A stretch of 60,149 bases of DNA from Paracoccaceae bacterium (GCA_016778765.1 JADHOV010000016.1:1-60149); one strand, 5' to 3'; numbered from the stretch's first letter, positions 17,607 to 27,944 are shown. Translations and numbers: made by a program. Notes: generated by a model from the letters alone, not told the origin.

Positions 17607-17708
17607 TGCGTTTCCCTTTCGCGATTTGTCCTTCACTTAAACGATTCACGGGCCAGTGTCATCCCTTCTTCGCACGCAGCAGAAGCGTAGCAATGTCGCA
17701 GCCAAGTT

Positions 17709-18761
17709 TCAGCCCTGCTCCTCAAGCGTTTGAAATCTATAGGCTCCATCCGGCCCAAGGTGGCGGGTGACTTTTCCCAGCTGATAAAGATGGTTTAGAT
17801 GCCCAACCGCTTCTCCTAGGGCCAACCCATATTCAGTTGTTTTTATCGCGCGCTTGAACAAGGGCGTTAACACCTCATGGGCGCTGGCTGGCGCAATAAG
17901 ATAGGCCCGCAAACGGCTTAAGGCCGAATGATGATTGTCGATCAATTGCTGCAATCGCGTCGGCAAACCAATGAAAGGCAGTTTATGCCCCGACAATACC
18001 ATATGATCCGCGCGGGCGATTTCTTTAAAACGCTGGCAGCTCTCAAGCCAATCGCCCACCGTATCTGCCTCTGGCTCTGTGGCATACACCCCCAAATTCG
18101 AGCTGATCGACGAAATAATTTGATCTCCTGCCAAAATCAAACCGTCATCTTGGCTCCAGAGGGTGGCATGCTCGGGTGCATGACCATGGCCGATATGAAT
18201 GCGCCAGCGGCGGCCCCCGGCCTGTATCTCTGCCCCATCTTGGAGGCGCCGGAACCCCAAAGGCATCGGATACACTATATCGCAAAAGTTAAACGGGCGT
18301 TCAGCTGCCCGTCTGTTAAACATATCCTGCGGCATCCCTGCCCGTTGCCAGAAGCGCAGTGTTTCGCGCGAGGGCCGTTCCTGAGGATCAAGCCGCAGCA
18401 TCCGCGCCATCAACCATGCCGTTCGCGTCATCCATAAATCGGCTCCAAATTCCGTTTGAAACCATCCGGCAAGGCCCACATGATCTGGGTGATGATGCGT
18501 GACGATCACTCGCTTTATCGGTTTTGAGCCCATCGGCCCTGCCAATAAACTTTTCCATATATCGCGCGATTTTGATGAGCTGATGCCCGTGTCGATGATC
18601 GTCCAACCCTTGGCATCATCTATCGCGTAAACATTCACGTGATCCAATGTCATTGGCAGCGGCATCCGCGCCCAAAACACCCGCGGTGCCACTTCCAACA
18701 TGTCTCCCAAACCGGGCGGCTCCGCCCAAGGCGTGACAAGCGCGGGCAAAGAGTTGGCCAT
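17709..18761 (-). CDS. MBL-fold metallo-hydrolase
   Basis: This 350-residue metallo-beta-lactamase-fold hydrolase has the zinc motif THHHPDH at residues 88-94, HIGHGHAPEH in the middle for the third ligand, LAGDQII for the bridging Asp, and LSGHK for the last His. The C-terminal 100 residues form an additional helical domain. It starts at ATG 18761, sharing one base with the stop of the acyl-CoA dehydrogenase gene (TGATG), so the two are translationally coupled. Coupling suggests hydrolysis of a CoA thioester, lactone or related product of the dehydrogenase route. The substrate is not known. Confidence 0.85.
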   Translation of the reverse strand: MANSLPALVTPWAEPPGLGDMLEVAPRVFWARMPLPMTLDHVNVYAIDDAKGWTIIDTGISSSKSRDIWKSLLAGPMGSKPIKRVIVTHHHPDHVGLAGWFQTEFGADLWMTRTAWLMARMLRLDPQERPSRETLRFWQRAGMPQDMFNRRAAERPFNFCDIVYPMPLGFRRLQDGAEIQAGGRRWRIHIGHGHAPEHATLWSQDDGLILAGDQIISSISSNLGVYATEPEADTVGDWLESCQRFKEIARADHMVLSGHKLPFIGLPTRLQQLIDNHHSALSRLRAYLIAPASAHEVLTPLFKRAIKTTEYGLALGEAVGHLNHLYQLGKVTRHLGPDGAYRFQTLEEQG

Positions 18762-20479
18762 CACGCCGTCAGTTCTTCAAAACTGAACGCATAAAGATCT
18801 GCAGCGCCTTGCTGCGCTTGCTGCAAAAGGCCAATATATTCACCCAATAACGCGTTCATGTAAAACCGCGCCAATTTACAATTGGGCCCGTGATCTGGCG
18901 TAACCAAGGCAGCTTTCAGATGATAATGCCCCCCCAAAACGCGGGCAAACGCTTTCAAGAAGGAAACCGAGCCCGCAAAACGATCCTTTAAATCGGGTTG
19001 CTCGACGAGCCAATCAACGCTGCTGCGCAGCGCTTCGCAGGCAGTGGCCAGCGGCGCCGCCAAATCCGGCAACTGCGCGTTAGCCAAGGCAGCATGCGCC
19101 GCGATTTCATCCAAAAGCGCGTAAGCGGCTCTGCCCCCATCCATCATTTTGCGCGCCACAAGATCCATAGACTGAATGCCATTGGTGCCCTCGTATATCG
19201 CGGTCACCCGCACATCACGGCTGAATTGAGCGGCCCCGGTTTCTTCAATAAATCCCATTCCTCCATGCACTTGAACACCAAGATCCGCCACATTGATGCC
19301 GGTTTCCGTACCAAAGGCCTTAGAGATCGGCGTTAACAAAGCCGCGCGCGCCGCCCAAGCGGGATCATCGCTCGCGCAGGCCATATCAAGGGCAACCGCA
19401 TTGGCCAGTGCAATCGCTCTGGCTGCAAAAATATCACTGCGCATGGTCAAAAGCATTCTGCGCACATCGGCATGATCTACGATCGTACCGCTGCCGTTTT
19501 CCAGCATGCTGCGCCCCTGACGGCGCTCTTTGGCGGAGGATAGCGCTTTTTGATAGGCCCCCTCAGCAGCGCCAATGCCTTGCCCGCCAACGCCCAAACG
19601 GGCGTTGTTCATCATCGTGAACATGGCGCGCATGCCATCATGCGGTTTCCCAATCAACCACCCCCGTGCCCCCTCATATTGCATCACCGCCGTAGGGCTG
19701 CCATGCAAACCCATTTTATGTTCCAAACTGATCACTTTAAGGCTATTGGCCACTCCGGGCTGCCCAGCAGCATCCGGAATGAACTTGGGCACTAAAAATA
19801 ATGAAATCCCTTTCGTGCCGCTGGGCCCATCCGGCAGCCGCGCCAAAACCAAATGGCACACGTTTTCAGAAAAATCATTATCCCCCCAGGAAATATAAAT
19901 TTTCTGCCCGGTGACTGCATAGGTCCCATCGCCATTATCTTTGGCTTGGCAGCGTAAAGCCCCCACATCCGACCCGGCTTGCGGCTCGGTTAAATTCATG
20001 GTTCCACACCATTCGCCTGAAATCAATTTGGGCAGATAAAGCGCTTTAATCTGTGCGCTGGCATGATGTTCAAGCGCCTCGATCTGACCCTGCGTCATCA
20101 GCGGATTGAGCTGCAAAGCCAAACAAGCGCCGGCCATCATTTCATTCACCGCTGTGGTCACCGTGAGGGGCAGCCCCATTCCGCCATATTCAGGGCTCGC
20201 AGATGTCGATACCCAGCCACCATTTGCGATCGCCTGATAGCCTTCTGCAAAGCCTTTAGAAGTGCGCACGATACCATTTTCCAGCCGCGCTGGATCTGTG
20301 TCACCGTTGCGCTGCAACGGATCAAGCACCTCTTCGCATAAGCGGCCTGCCTCGCTCAGCACCGCCTCAACCACATCGCTTGAGGCCTCGCAAAAGCGAT
20401 CCGTGTCAGCGATCTGCGCATAATCCACCACGTGATCAAGTAAAAACCGGTATTCTTCGAGCGGGGCACGATAGGGCAT
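18761..20479 (-). CDS. Acyl-CoA dehydrogenase, DmdC-like
   Basis: This 572-residue FAD-dependent acyl-CoA dehydrogenase has the three-domain core plus a C-terminal extension, like the DmdC (3-methylmercaptopropionyl-CoA dehydrogenase) subgroup. Motifs include MNLTEPQAGSDVGAL (about residues 158-172), QVHGGMGFIEETG and the catalytic-base region AIYEGTNGIQSMD, with Glu near residue 430. DmdC acts in DMSP demethylation, forming methylthioacryloyl-CoA. Roseobacters carry several paralogues, so a role in ordinary fatty acyl-CoA oxidation is equally possible. Electrons would pass to ETF and the ETF-QO encoded at 8652-10304. It is followed directly by the MBL hydrolase gene and is divergent from the Sua5-type gene. 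Confidence 0.85.
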   Translation of the reverse strand: MPYRAPLEEYRFLLDHVVDYAQIADTDRFCEASSDVVEAVLSEAGRLCEEVLDPLQRNGDTDPARLENGIVRTSKGFAEGYQAIANGGWVSTSASPEYGGMGLPLTVTTAVNEMMAGACLALQLNPLMTQGQIEALEHHASAQIKALYLPKLISGEWCGTMNLTEPQAGSDVGALRCQAKDNGDGTYAVTGQKIYISWGDNDFSENVCHLVLARLPDGPSGTKGISLFLVPKFIPDAAGQPGVANSLKVISLEHKMGLHGSPTAVMQYEGARGWLIGKPHDGMRAMFTMMNNARLGVGGQGIGAAEGAYQKALSSAKERRQGRSMLENGSGTIVDHADVRRMLLTMRSDIFAARAIALANAVALDMACASDDPAWAARAALLTPISKAFGTETGINVADLGVQVHGGMGFIEETGAAQFSRDVRVTAIYEGTNGIQSMDLVARKMMDGGRAAYALLDEIAAHAALANAQLPDLAAPLATACEALRSSVDWLVEQPDLKDRFAGSVSFLKAFARVLGGHYHLKAALVTPDHGPNCKLARFYMNALLGEYIGLLQQAQQGAADLYAFSFEELTA

Positions 20480-20592
20480 GATCTCTCCTTTATTGCAGGC
20501 TTGGCATAGAGTGCATTTCGCTTTATGGGCATTTTAAAACCTAAATGCCAGAGCAGAGGAAGCCACCGTTTGGGAAAACGCGGCGTCATAAT

Positions 20593-21549
20593 ATGAAATC
20601 CACGCAAACCGAATTACTGCCGATCACACCCTCGGCCATCGCGCGCGCCAGCCAAAGGCTACGCGAGGGCGCGCTGGTGGCCTTTCCCACCGAAACGGTT
20701 TATGGCTTGGGCGCTGATGCCAGCAACAAGCATGCAGTTGCTAATATTTTCGAAGCCAAGGGCCGCCCCAGCTTTAACCCTCTAATCGTGCATGTCAGCG
20801 ATATCACCACTGCTAAACGCTATGCCGAGTGGAATGCGCAAGCTGAAAATCTTGCACAGGCTTTTTGGCCGGGGCCGCTGACTTTGGTTTTGCCGCGCCT
20901 TGCAGCCGCCTCTCTTTCATCTTTGGTCACGGCGGGCGCAGCAACGGTTGCCATTCGTGTGCCGGCCCATCCTGTGGCGCAACGTTTGCTAAAACAGTTT
21001 GACGGGGCCATTGCGGCCCCCTCTGCCAACCCCTCAGGACAGATCAGCCCCACCCGCGCCGCGCATGTGATTGAAGGGTTGGGGAACACAGTTTCTGCAG
21101 TTTTGGATGGGGGGCCCTGCAACGTTGGTTTGGAAAGCACGATTGTTGGGATTGAAAATGCAGGATCAACGCTTCGGTTGCTGCGCCCCGGCGGGCTGAC
21201 GCGCGAAGACATTGAGCAGCATCTGGGCGTAGCTTTGGAAACCTATCAAACGCCTGGGCTAATTTCAGCGCCCGGGCAATTGGCCTCTCATTATGCGCCA
21301 AAAGGGCGCCTGCGCCTGAACGCAACGGATTGGACTGGCGATGAAAATCGGCTGGGGTTCGGCGATGTTGCCTGCGACTTGAATTTATCCACCAGCGGAA
21401 ACTTGACCGAGGCGGCCTGCAATCTGTTTCATTGCTTACATCTCCTAGATTCAGGCCCTGAAACAATTATCGCTGTCTCGCCGATTCCCGAAATTGGCTT
21501 GGGGCAAGCGATTAATGATCGTTTGCGAAGAGCCGCCGCACCGCGATAA
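20593..21549 (+). CDS. Threonylcarbamoyl-AMP synthase (Sua5 type)
   Basis: This 318-residue protein has the YrdC domain followed by the C-terminal Sua5 domain. It makes threonylcarbamoyl-AMP from threonine, bicarbonate and ATP for t6A37 modification of ANN-decoding tRNAs. The N-terminal motif FPTETVYGLGADA is at residues 31-43; KGRPSFNPLIVHV and APSANPSGQISPT are further YrdC signatures, and APGQLASHYAPK marks the linker to the Sua5 domain. ATG 20593 gives the family start; the frame continues upstream to 20545 without support. Confidence 0.92.
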   Translation: MKSTQTELLPITPSAIARASQRLREGALVAFPTETVYGLGADASNKHAVANIFEAKGRPSFNPLIVHVSDITTAKRYAEWNAQAENLAQAFWPGPLTLVLPRLAAASLSSLVTAGAATVAIRVPAHPVAQRLLKQFDGAIAAPSANPSGQISPTRAAHVIEGLGNTVSAVLDGGPCNVGLESTIVGIENAGSTLRLLRPGGLTREDIEQHLGVALETYQTPGLISAPGQLASHYAPKGRLRLNATDWTGDENRLGFGDVACDLNLSTSGNLTEAACNLFHCLHLLDSGPETIIAVSPIPEIGLGQAINDRLRRAAAPR

Positions 21550-21558
21550 TGCGCCTGG

Positions 21559-22131
21559 CTATGCGCGCCCGCCTTGCGTGGATAAAAGCCGCGCATCAAT
21601 GCCAATTGACTCAAGCGCCGCATGCCACATATTTCCATACTCTTCATGCAGGATTTTATCTTCCTCCGCATCGGCCAAAAGCCAAGAATTGCAGGCTATT
21701 TCCGCATCAAGCTGGCCGGCACCCCATCCTGCATATCCCATGAACAAACTGGCCTGATTAGGAGCTGTTTCCTGGGCCAACGCCTCAATCACATCCCGCG
21801 TAGAAGTTAAGGCCAGTTGCGCGCCCAGATGCTGGGTCGATTCAGCCGAGTGATAATCACGCGAATGCAACACGAATCCACGATTGGCCTCCACCGGTCC
21901 ACCGCACAGCACCGGAATATCTCGCTGCGCGCTATTTTCAATTGAGAGCTGCTTGCATAGGCCACCAAAAGAGGCTTGCGCCATCGGCTGGTTCAATATC
22001 AAGCCCATCGTGCCCTGCGCAGAATATGAACATAGGTAGATCACGGAATTGTCAAACCGCTTATCCCCCATCCCTGGCATGGCGATGAGCAATTTGCCCG
22101 TTAAGTCAAAAGTTTGTGTAACACTCACCAT
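21559..22131 (-). CDS. YqgE/AlgH family protein (UPF0301)
   Basis: This 190-residue protein matches the YqgE/AlgH family (UPF0301). Typical segments are LTGKLLIAMPGMGDKRFDNSV at the N-terminus (in part, residues 10-30), GLILNQPM, and CGGPVEANRGFVLHS near residue 75. AlgH was linked to alginate regulation in Pseudomonas, but the biochemical function is not established. It ends 9 bases from the convergent Sua5-type gene and is divergent from the DsbD-domain gene. Confidence 0.88.
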   Translation of the reverse strand: MVSVTQTFDLTGKLLIAMPGMGDKRFDNSVIYLCSYSAQGTMGLILNQPMAQASFGGLCKQLSIENSAQRDIPVLCGGPVEANRGFVLHSRDYHSAESTQHLGAQLALTSTRDVIEALAQETAPNQASLFMGYAGWGAGQLDAEIACNSWLLADAEEDKILHEEYGNMWHAALESIGIDARLLSTQGGRA

Positions 22132-22250
22132 TTAACCCAGTTTTCCCGTTTTTGCCGCACCGCCTAAAACAACTCTATTAGATCGTTGCACCACAATAGC
22201 TCGCCGTAACGTGACTTGGCAAATTCGATTTTTTCCTTCATGCACAGCGT

Positions 22251-23087
22251 ATGAAATACCTAAAACGATATGTGCACTTGGCAATAGCGTCTACGGTTTT
22301 GACCGCTATATTATGTTTTGCCTCGATTTCCCCCGCACAGGCAGAGGGGCTGCGCAATGCGATGTTGCGCTCAGGCTGGCTGGCCAGTGACGGCAACTAT
22401 TACATAGCTTTAGATTTAACGCTCAGCAAAGGCTGGAAAACCTATTGGCGGGCCCCCGGCGAATATGGATATCCGCCCAAAATTGAATACAACGGGTCAA
22501 CAAACCTGCAAAAAGCCGAACCGATCTGGCCCGCGCCAATTGTCTTTGGCTCAGAGAACATGGAGACCATTGGCTATGCAGAACATCTTGTTTTGCCAAT
22601 CAAATTAACACCTGTTGACGCCGCACACCCGATCAAGCTTGAACTTTCGGCGCAGCTGGGCATTTGCCTAGATATTTGCGTGCCAATCTTCTTGTCCCTC
22701 AGCCAACAGCTTGACCCTGTACAGCGAAGCGCTGATCCGGCAACCCTGCTTGCATTGGAAAATCAGCCCGTCCCGCGGGCTCAGTCAAATCTGCAACATT
22801 TAGACTGCGCCTTCACGCCCCATGAAGATGCAATTTTGATCACCATCGGCGCTGCGATCCCCTCATTGGGCGCGCGTGAAACGCTGATAATAGAATATAA
22901 GCAGCAAAATCATTGGGTAATGATGGAACCAACGCGGCGAGAAGGCCCGCTACTGCAGGCGCTGGGCTATCTGACGGATGAAACCGGCGCCGCGCCCCTC
23001 AGCATTAGCCGACAAAAAATCCAGATCACCGTGATTGGCAGCCTGGGCGCGGCAGATCTTGGCGATTGCACCGCGCAACCCAAATAA
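22251..23087 (+). CDS. Periplasmic DsbD N-terminal-domain protein
   Basis: This 278-residue exported protein has a signal peptide (about residues 1-31, ending SPAQA) and an immunoglobulin-like DsbD alpha/C-terminal-of-ScsB-type domain. The segment GWKTYWRAPGEYGYPP (61-76) and the cysteine pair LGICLDICVP (Cys139, Cys143) are diagnostic of stand-alone DsbD-N proteins. These are thought to take reducing power across the membrane for periplasmic thiol handling or metal tolerance. No membrane or thioredoxin domain follows, so it would need a partner. It ends 4 bases before the convergent RND permease gene. Confidence 0.82.
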   Translation: MKYLKRYVHLAIASTVLTAILCFASISPAQAEGLRNAMLRSGWLASDGNYYIALDLTLSKGWKTYWRAPGEYGYPPKIEYNGSTNLQKAEPIWPAPIVFGSENMETIGYAEHLVLPIKLTPVDAAHPIKLELSAQLGICLDICVPIFLSLSQQLDPVQRSADPATLLALENQPVPRAQSNLQHLDCAFTPHEDAILITIGAAIPSLGARETLIIEYKQQNHWVMMEPTRREGPLLQALGYLTDETGAAPLSISRQKIQITVIGSLGAADLGDCTAQPK

Positions 23088-23091
23088 TCGG

Positions 23092-26000
23092 CTAAACCGA
23101 ACTTCGCCGCCGGTTACCGCGCAAATAGCTGGCGAAAAATGCGACGGCAATCAAGGAAATGGTTCCCAATAAAAACAGCAGCAAGGCCCCAAACATCGGT
23201 GGCAAATTATACAAGAATTGCGGGGTGTCGGGTATAAATGCGGGTAATTTTTTTCCCTGAAAAGTAGCCCCCATCGTGAGCCCGAACCAAACCACAATCA
23301 GCGCCGTTAGGCCTTGCAAGGCCCGCCTCAAACCCAAAGCGCGCCCCGAAATACCGCGCCAAAGCGATCCAAAATGACGTTTGACATCATGCTGAACGGC
23401 AATCAAAGCCGGCACAACCAGCAAAACCAACACCATGCCAAAGCCAAGCCCATACACCAATGTGATCACCGTGGGCTTCAAAAACTGCGCTTGTGAGGAT
23501 CGCTCATAAAGCAGCGGCGAGAGGCCCAATACCGTTGTCAATGTGGTCAACATAACCGGTCGCAGCCGGTCTGCAGCCCCATCAATCACAGAAGGAATAA
23601 GCCCACGGTCTTTTGCATATTCATCGATTGAGGTTATTAAAACGATAGAGTCATTGATAATAATACCCGTCATACCAAGCAGCCCAACAACGCTGAACAT
23701 TGAGAGCGGTACATCCCAAACATAGTGCCCGTAAATCGTGCCAACCAACCCGAACGGAATGATCGACATCACCACGATTGGCCGCGTCCAGCTGGAAAAG
23801 ATCCAGGTTAAGACAAGGTAGATCCCCGTAAGGCAAAGGATCAACCCCGTACGCGCATCATTTAAAAACTGTTCTTCTTGCTCGGCCAAGCCCGACAGAC
23901 GCCATTCCACTTGGCGCAAGCTGGCAATCTCTGGCAAAATCTCTGCTTCCAAGCTGCTCATAACCTCTTGCGCATCGGCAGGATTATCTTCTGAAATATC
24001 CCCTGTCACCGACACCAAGTGAATGCCGTTTTCACGGCGAACCGTTGAAAAGCCCGATCGACGTACCACGCTGACAATATCCGCCAAAGGCACATAAGCG
24101 CCGCTGCTTGCACGCAATTGCATACGTTCGATAAAATCTGCAGTAAGCTCATTTTCGGGCAGCTCGACGCGTATCGTGGCGCTGCGGGGGCCCATTGGAT
24201 AACTTGCCGCCTCAATCCCATTGAGCCGCCCGCGCATCACTTGTCCAAGGCCATCGATGGTAAAGCCCAACGCTTGCCCCTGCGGCGTCAGTTCCAGAAT
24301 CAACTCTTCTTTATCGTAGGACAAATCATCCTCGACAGCGGAGACGGCCGGAAACCGCAACAGCGCAGTTTTTAAATCTTCTGCGGCTGATTTTAATGTG
24401 TCCGCATCGGCTCCGTAAAACTGAACATCCAGCGCATCCCCCCCAGGACCAGAGCGCCACCCGCGAAACGACACCTCTTCCACCAAAGGATGCTGGCGCA
24501 CCTTATCCTGAAGCTCGCCCACGAAGGCAAAGCTTGAATAAGAGCGCAAGTCAGGATCGATCAACTCGATTGAAATGCCCCCAAGCTGATCCGGCGTTTT
24601 GGTATCCGCGCTAGCGAGCGGATAGCCCGAATTGGCGCCGATTTGCGACACAACATAGGCCAGAGGGTTAAGCCCGTGGCGCTCCTCATATTCGCGCCCC
24701 AGTTCTTCCGTGGCACGCTGCATCTCGCGCATCATGGCCAATGAATCTTCGCGCGATGCCGAGGATACCATCGAAAAATTGCCACTGACCGAAGAACGCT
24801 CGGGCGCATTGAAAAACCGCCATTTTACCTCGCCTGAGAGAAACAGGGTAATTTGCGAGGCCAGCAGCACAACCGCGCCCGCCAAAATAGCATAGCGCGC
24901 CTTTAAAACCAAAGCCATGAGCCGGCGAAACAGGTGTTCACGCACCCATTCAAACCCCCTATTCACAACCCGGCTGGGCAGATCATACCAATGCTGTTTA
25001 TCGCCATGCTTTAAGGAATGCGCCATATGGTTGGGCAAGATTAAAAAACACTCTACAAAAGAGGCCGCAAGCACCACCGCAACCGTAAAGGGTATATCAG
25101 CGATTAAGTCTCCAAACCGGCCTCCCACCACCACCAGCCCAAAAAAAGCAATAATCGTTGTGGTGGTTGCGGCAAAAACCGGCAAGGCCATACGGCGGGC
25201 GGCGGTTTCTGCAGCGGCCACGGCGCCCAAGCCTTTACGGGCCTGTTGATCCGCATGTTCGCCGACAACGATCGCATCATCCACAACGATGCCAAGCGTG
25301 ATGATCAGCGCAAATAGCGAAATCATATTAATCGTGATCCCCGCAGCATACATCATCGCCAAAGCGGCCAGCATCGCGGTAGGAATGCCGGCCGCCACCC
25401 AAAAGGCGGTGCGCGCATTCAAAAACAAAAATAACAGGATTAAAACCAAACCAAGACCGCTTAGCCCGTTTTCCAGAAGAATTTTCAAACGCCCAGATAT
25501 GTAATCTGCCCGCGCCCTAATAAGCTTGATCTGCGCCCCCTCTGGCAGGGTTAGCGCCAGACTGTCCGATATTCTTTGAACCGTTTCTTGAATATCGATT
25601 GCATCGCCTTTTTCAGACCGGTCAACGCGGATTGAAATCGCCTGATTGTTGCCAACAAAATACCCAAGCTCGCGATCGGTGCCTTCCACCCGCACCTCTG
25701 CAACATCGCCGATCATAAGCTTTGACCCGTCCGGATTAACCCGTAAAACGACATTTCCAATATCGGCGGCTGTGCGCTTCTCAACGCCGGTGCGCACACG
25801 CGCATTGGCGCCGGCTACATCGCCAGCCGGATCCGCATTGACCTCTCCTGCAACCGCCGCGGCGATCTGCGCCATGGTAACATCAAAGGCGATCAAATTG
25901 ATCGAGGGCACTTCAATCATCGTTTGCGGTGCCGCGATCCCACGGATGGTTGTGCGCGTGACGCCTTCGGCAAATAAACGCAACACCAACTCATCGGCAA

Positions 26001-26484
26001 ACAACGCCAATTGATCGATCTCTAACGGGCCAGAAATGATTAAATCGGTAACGCGATCGCGCCAGGAGCCGCGGCGAACCTTCGGATCATCCGCTTCTTC
26101 GGGCAATGTATTGATCTGGTCTAAAACGGTTTCAACATCGCTCGAGGCGCGCGCCATGTCCCAACCGGGTTCAAATTCCAAACTGATGCTGGCGCGCCCT
26201 TCGCGTGACAGGCTGCTGGCCTCGGTCACGCCTTCAATCGACAAAAGTGCAGGCTCTAAAATCTGCACAATCCCATCGTCAACATCTTCGGCACCAGCGC
26301 CTTGCCATCTGACATCCACAGCAATGTTGTCAACGATGACATCGGGAAAAAATTGCGATCGCATCCGCGGCATGCTGACCAAGCCAGCCACGATCAAAAT
26401 CACCAATAAAAGATTCGCAGCAGTTTTATGCCGCGTGAAATAGGCCAGAATGCCACCTGCCGCTTTGGGAAGATCGCGCACCAT
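23092..26484 (-). CDS. RND efflux transporter permease
   Basis: This 1130-residue inner-membrane pump of the AcrB/MexB superfamily has twelve predicted membrane helices and two large periplasmic loops. The proton-relay pair lies in the helix ISLFALIITLGIVVDDAIVV (two adjacent Asp). The first helix follows FTRHKTAANLLLVILI. The family-typical RND substrate is unassigned; drugs, lipids or metals are all possible. Its start lies 2 bases downstream of the stop of the adaptor gene, so the two form an operon. No outer-membrane channel (TolC-like) gene is present in the window. Confidence 0.93.
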   Translation of the reverse strand: MVRDLPKAAGGILAYFTRHKTAANLLLVILIVAGLVSMPRMRSQFFPDVIVDNIAVDVRWQGAGAEDVDDGIVQILEPALLSIEGVTEASSLSREGRASISLEFEPGWDMARASSDVETVLDQINTLPEEADDPKVRRGSWRDRVTDLIISGPLEIDQLALFADELVLRLFAEGVTRTTIRGIAAPQTMIEVPSINLIAFDVTMAQIAAAVAGEVNADPAGDVAGANARVRTGVEKRTAADIGNVVLRVNPDGSKLMIGDVAEVRVEGTDRELGYFVGNNQAISIRVDRSEKGDAIDIQETVQRISDSLALTLPEGAQIKLIRARADYISGRLKILLENGLSGLGLVLILLFLFLNARTAFWVAAGIPTAMLAALAMMYAAGITINMISLFALIITLGIVVDDAIVVGEHADQQARKGLGAVAAAETAARRMALPVFAATTTTIIAFFGLVVVGGRFGDLIADIPFTVAVVLAASFVECFLILPNHMAHSLKHGDKQHWYDLPSRVVNRGFEWVREHLFRRLMALVLKARYAILAGAVVLLASQITLFLSGEVKWRFFNAPERSSVSGNFSMVSSASREDSLAMMREMQRATEELGREYEERHGLNPLAYVVSQIGANSGYPLASADTKTPDQLGGISIELIDPDLRSYSSFAFVGELQDKVRQHPLVEEVSFRGWRSGPGGDALDVQFYGADADTLKSAAEDLKTALLRFPAVSAVEDDLSYDKEELILELTPQGQALGFTIDGLGQVMRGRLNGIEAASYPMGPRSATIRVELPENELTADFIERMQLRASSGAYVPLADIVSVVRRSGFSTVRRENGIHLVSVTGDISEDNPADAQEVMSSLEAEILPEIASLRQVEWRLSGLAEQEEQFLNDARTGLILCLTGIYLVLTWIFSSWTRPIVVMSIIPFGLVGTIYGHYVWDVPLSMFSVVGLLGMTGIIINDSIVLITSIDEYAKDRGLIPSVIDGAADRLRPVMLTTLTTVLGLSPLLYERSSQAQFLKPTVITLVYGLGFGMVLVLLVVPALIAVQHDVKRHFGSLWRGISGRALGLRRALQGLTALIVVWFGLTMGATFQGKKLPAFIPDTPQFLYNLPPMFGALLLFLLGTISLIAVAFFASYLRGNRRRSSV

Positions 26485-26486
26485 CT

Positions 26487-27944
26487 TTAACCTCCCATCC
26501 TGCTTTCAATCCGCTCAACCACCTGCGCGGGTACTTTTTCTTGCTGTAATTGGGTTAAAATGCGCTTCTTGGCATCGGCCGGGATATAACCATTGCCCTC
26601 AATATAGGCCATAAGTTTGGCCCGTCGGTCAGAGGTTAACTCAACCAAGGCTGGCTCTTCTATTTGCGTACCATCGGCGGCGCGCAGAGGCTTAACTTTG
26701 ATACCTGCGCCAAGAACCGGGCTGCGCTGTGCAACAACCTCGCGCCCGGATAAAGCCCGCGAACGGACAAGAACATCATCGCCCTGACGGCGCAGCACCC
26801 GCACTTCAAGCGAGTCAAGACGGTCATCCTCTTCCAAAACAAGAACGCGCCCGGCCGCATCCACCGCAGAGGCAGGTAACCTAATCACATAGGGCAATTC
26901 TGGCTCTTCTACTTCAATAGTCACAAAATCGCCGGGTTTTAAACCGCGCGGATCCCCGAGCGTGGCAAACACCACACGCCCGGTGAGCCCATCACCCACC
27001 GACCCGCTATCGCGGCTCAACACGGCTTTTGACGTAAGATCACCCCCAGAGCTGCTTAAAGAAACCAGAACCGGCGCGGCCAGCAAGCGCCCATCATCAT
27101 CAATCAAACGCGCATATTGCGCGGTCGAGATGCGGAACGCCACTTCGAGCCGGCCGGGATCAATCAAACTACCCAATTTTTCATTCGGGCTGACCAACCC
27201 ACCTTGCACAAGGCGAATCCCGCTCAATGTGCCGGGAAACTCGGCGAATAAACTGGTATCTTGCAAACGCCTTTGGGCATCTTCCAACATCAATTGTGCC
27301 CGGGCAAGCCGTGTGGTGGCTTGGTCGCGGCGCAATTCTGCTTGATCCAGCGCGCTGCGGCGACTTAATACCGATTGACTCGCTGATGAACTGGCAATTT
27401 CGGCCGATTCAACGGCAGATGCAGTGCCCACGCCGCGCTGTTTCAGATCCGCTTGACGCTCAAAGGCGCGTCGACGTAGATCAGCCTGATCAACTGCCGC
27501 GGTCAGTTCATCTTGCACCAAGCCCAATGCCCTAAGCGCCTGATCTGCTTCAATCCGCGCATCCTGCAAATCGGCCTCAGCCCGCGCCAATTCAGAGCGG
27601 GCATTCGCTTCATCCAACCGCAGCAACAGCTCGCCCGCCTGCACCTGACCGCCCTCTACGAAATTATCCGATACATAAGCAACTTGCCCCGCCGTACCCA
27701 TCCGCAGATCCAAGGTACGACGGCTTTGAATTTCACCAAACGCGCTCAACATAGGCGTTTCTGTTTTCGCCTCGGCCGCGACCACGTTCACAGTAAAGAT
27801 GCGCTCGCGCTGCTTGGCCTTGCGCGCCGGTTTTGCCATGCGCTCATCCAACGCCGTAGACACCATGTGCCCCGCATAGGCGATCAACCCAAGGCTAATG
27901 GATAACAACAAAAGGCCAATCAAACTTTTTCGAAAAAATCGCAT
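26487..27944 (-). CDS. RND efflux periplasmic adaptor subunit
   Basis: This 485-residue membrane-fusion protein partners the downstream RND permease. An N-terminal anchor (residues 9-28, IGLLLLSISLGLIAYAGHMV) is followed by a beta-barrel/lipoyl segment, a long helical hairpin (about residues 105-225, heptad-rich Ala/Arg/Glu), and barrel domains. The lipoyl-like piece reads VAYVSDNFVEGGQVQAGELLLRLDEANA (in part). A C-terminal helical tail (residues 430-485) is longer than usual. It would bridge the permease and an outer-membrane channel. Confidence 0.9.
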   Translation of the reverse strand: MRFFRKSLIGLLLLSISLGLIAYAGHMVSTALDERMAKPARKAKQRERIFTVNVVAAEAKTETPMLSAFGEIQSRRTLDLRMGTAGQVAYVSDNFVEGGQVQAGELLLRLDEANARSELARAEADLQDARIEADQALRALGLVQDELTAAVDQADLRRRAFERQADLKQRGVGTASAVESAEIASSSASQSVLSRRSALDQAELRRDQATTRLARAQLMLEDAQRRLQDTSLFAEFPGTLSGIRLVQGGLVSPNEKLGSLIDPGRLEVAFRISTAQYARLIDDDGRLLAAPVLVSLSSSGGDLTSKAVLSRDSGSVGDGLTGRVVFATLGDPRGLKPGDFVTIEVEEPELPYVIRLPASAVDAAGRVLVLEEDDRLDSLEVRVLRRQGDDVLVRSRALSGREVVAQRSPVLGAGIKVKPLRAADGTQIEEPALVELTSDRRAKLMAYIEGNGYIPADAKKRILTQLQQEKVPAQVVERIESRMGG

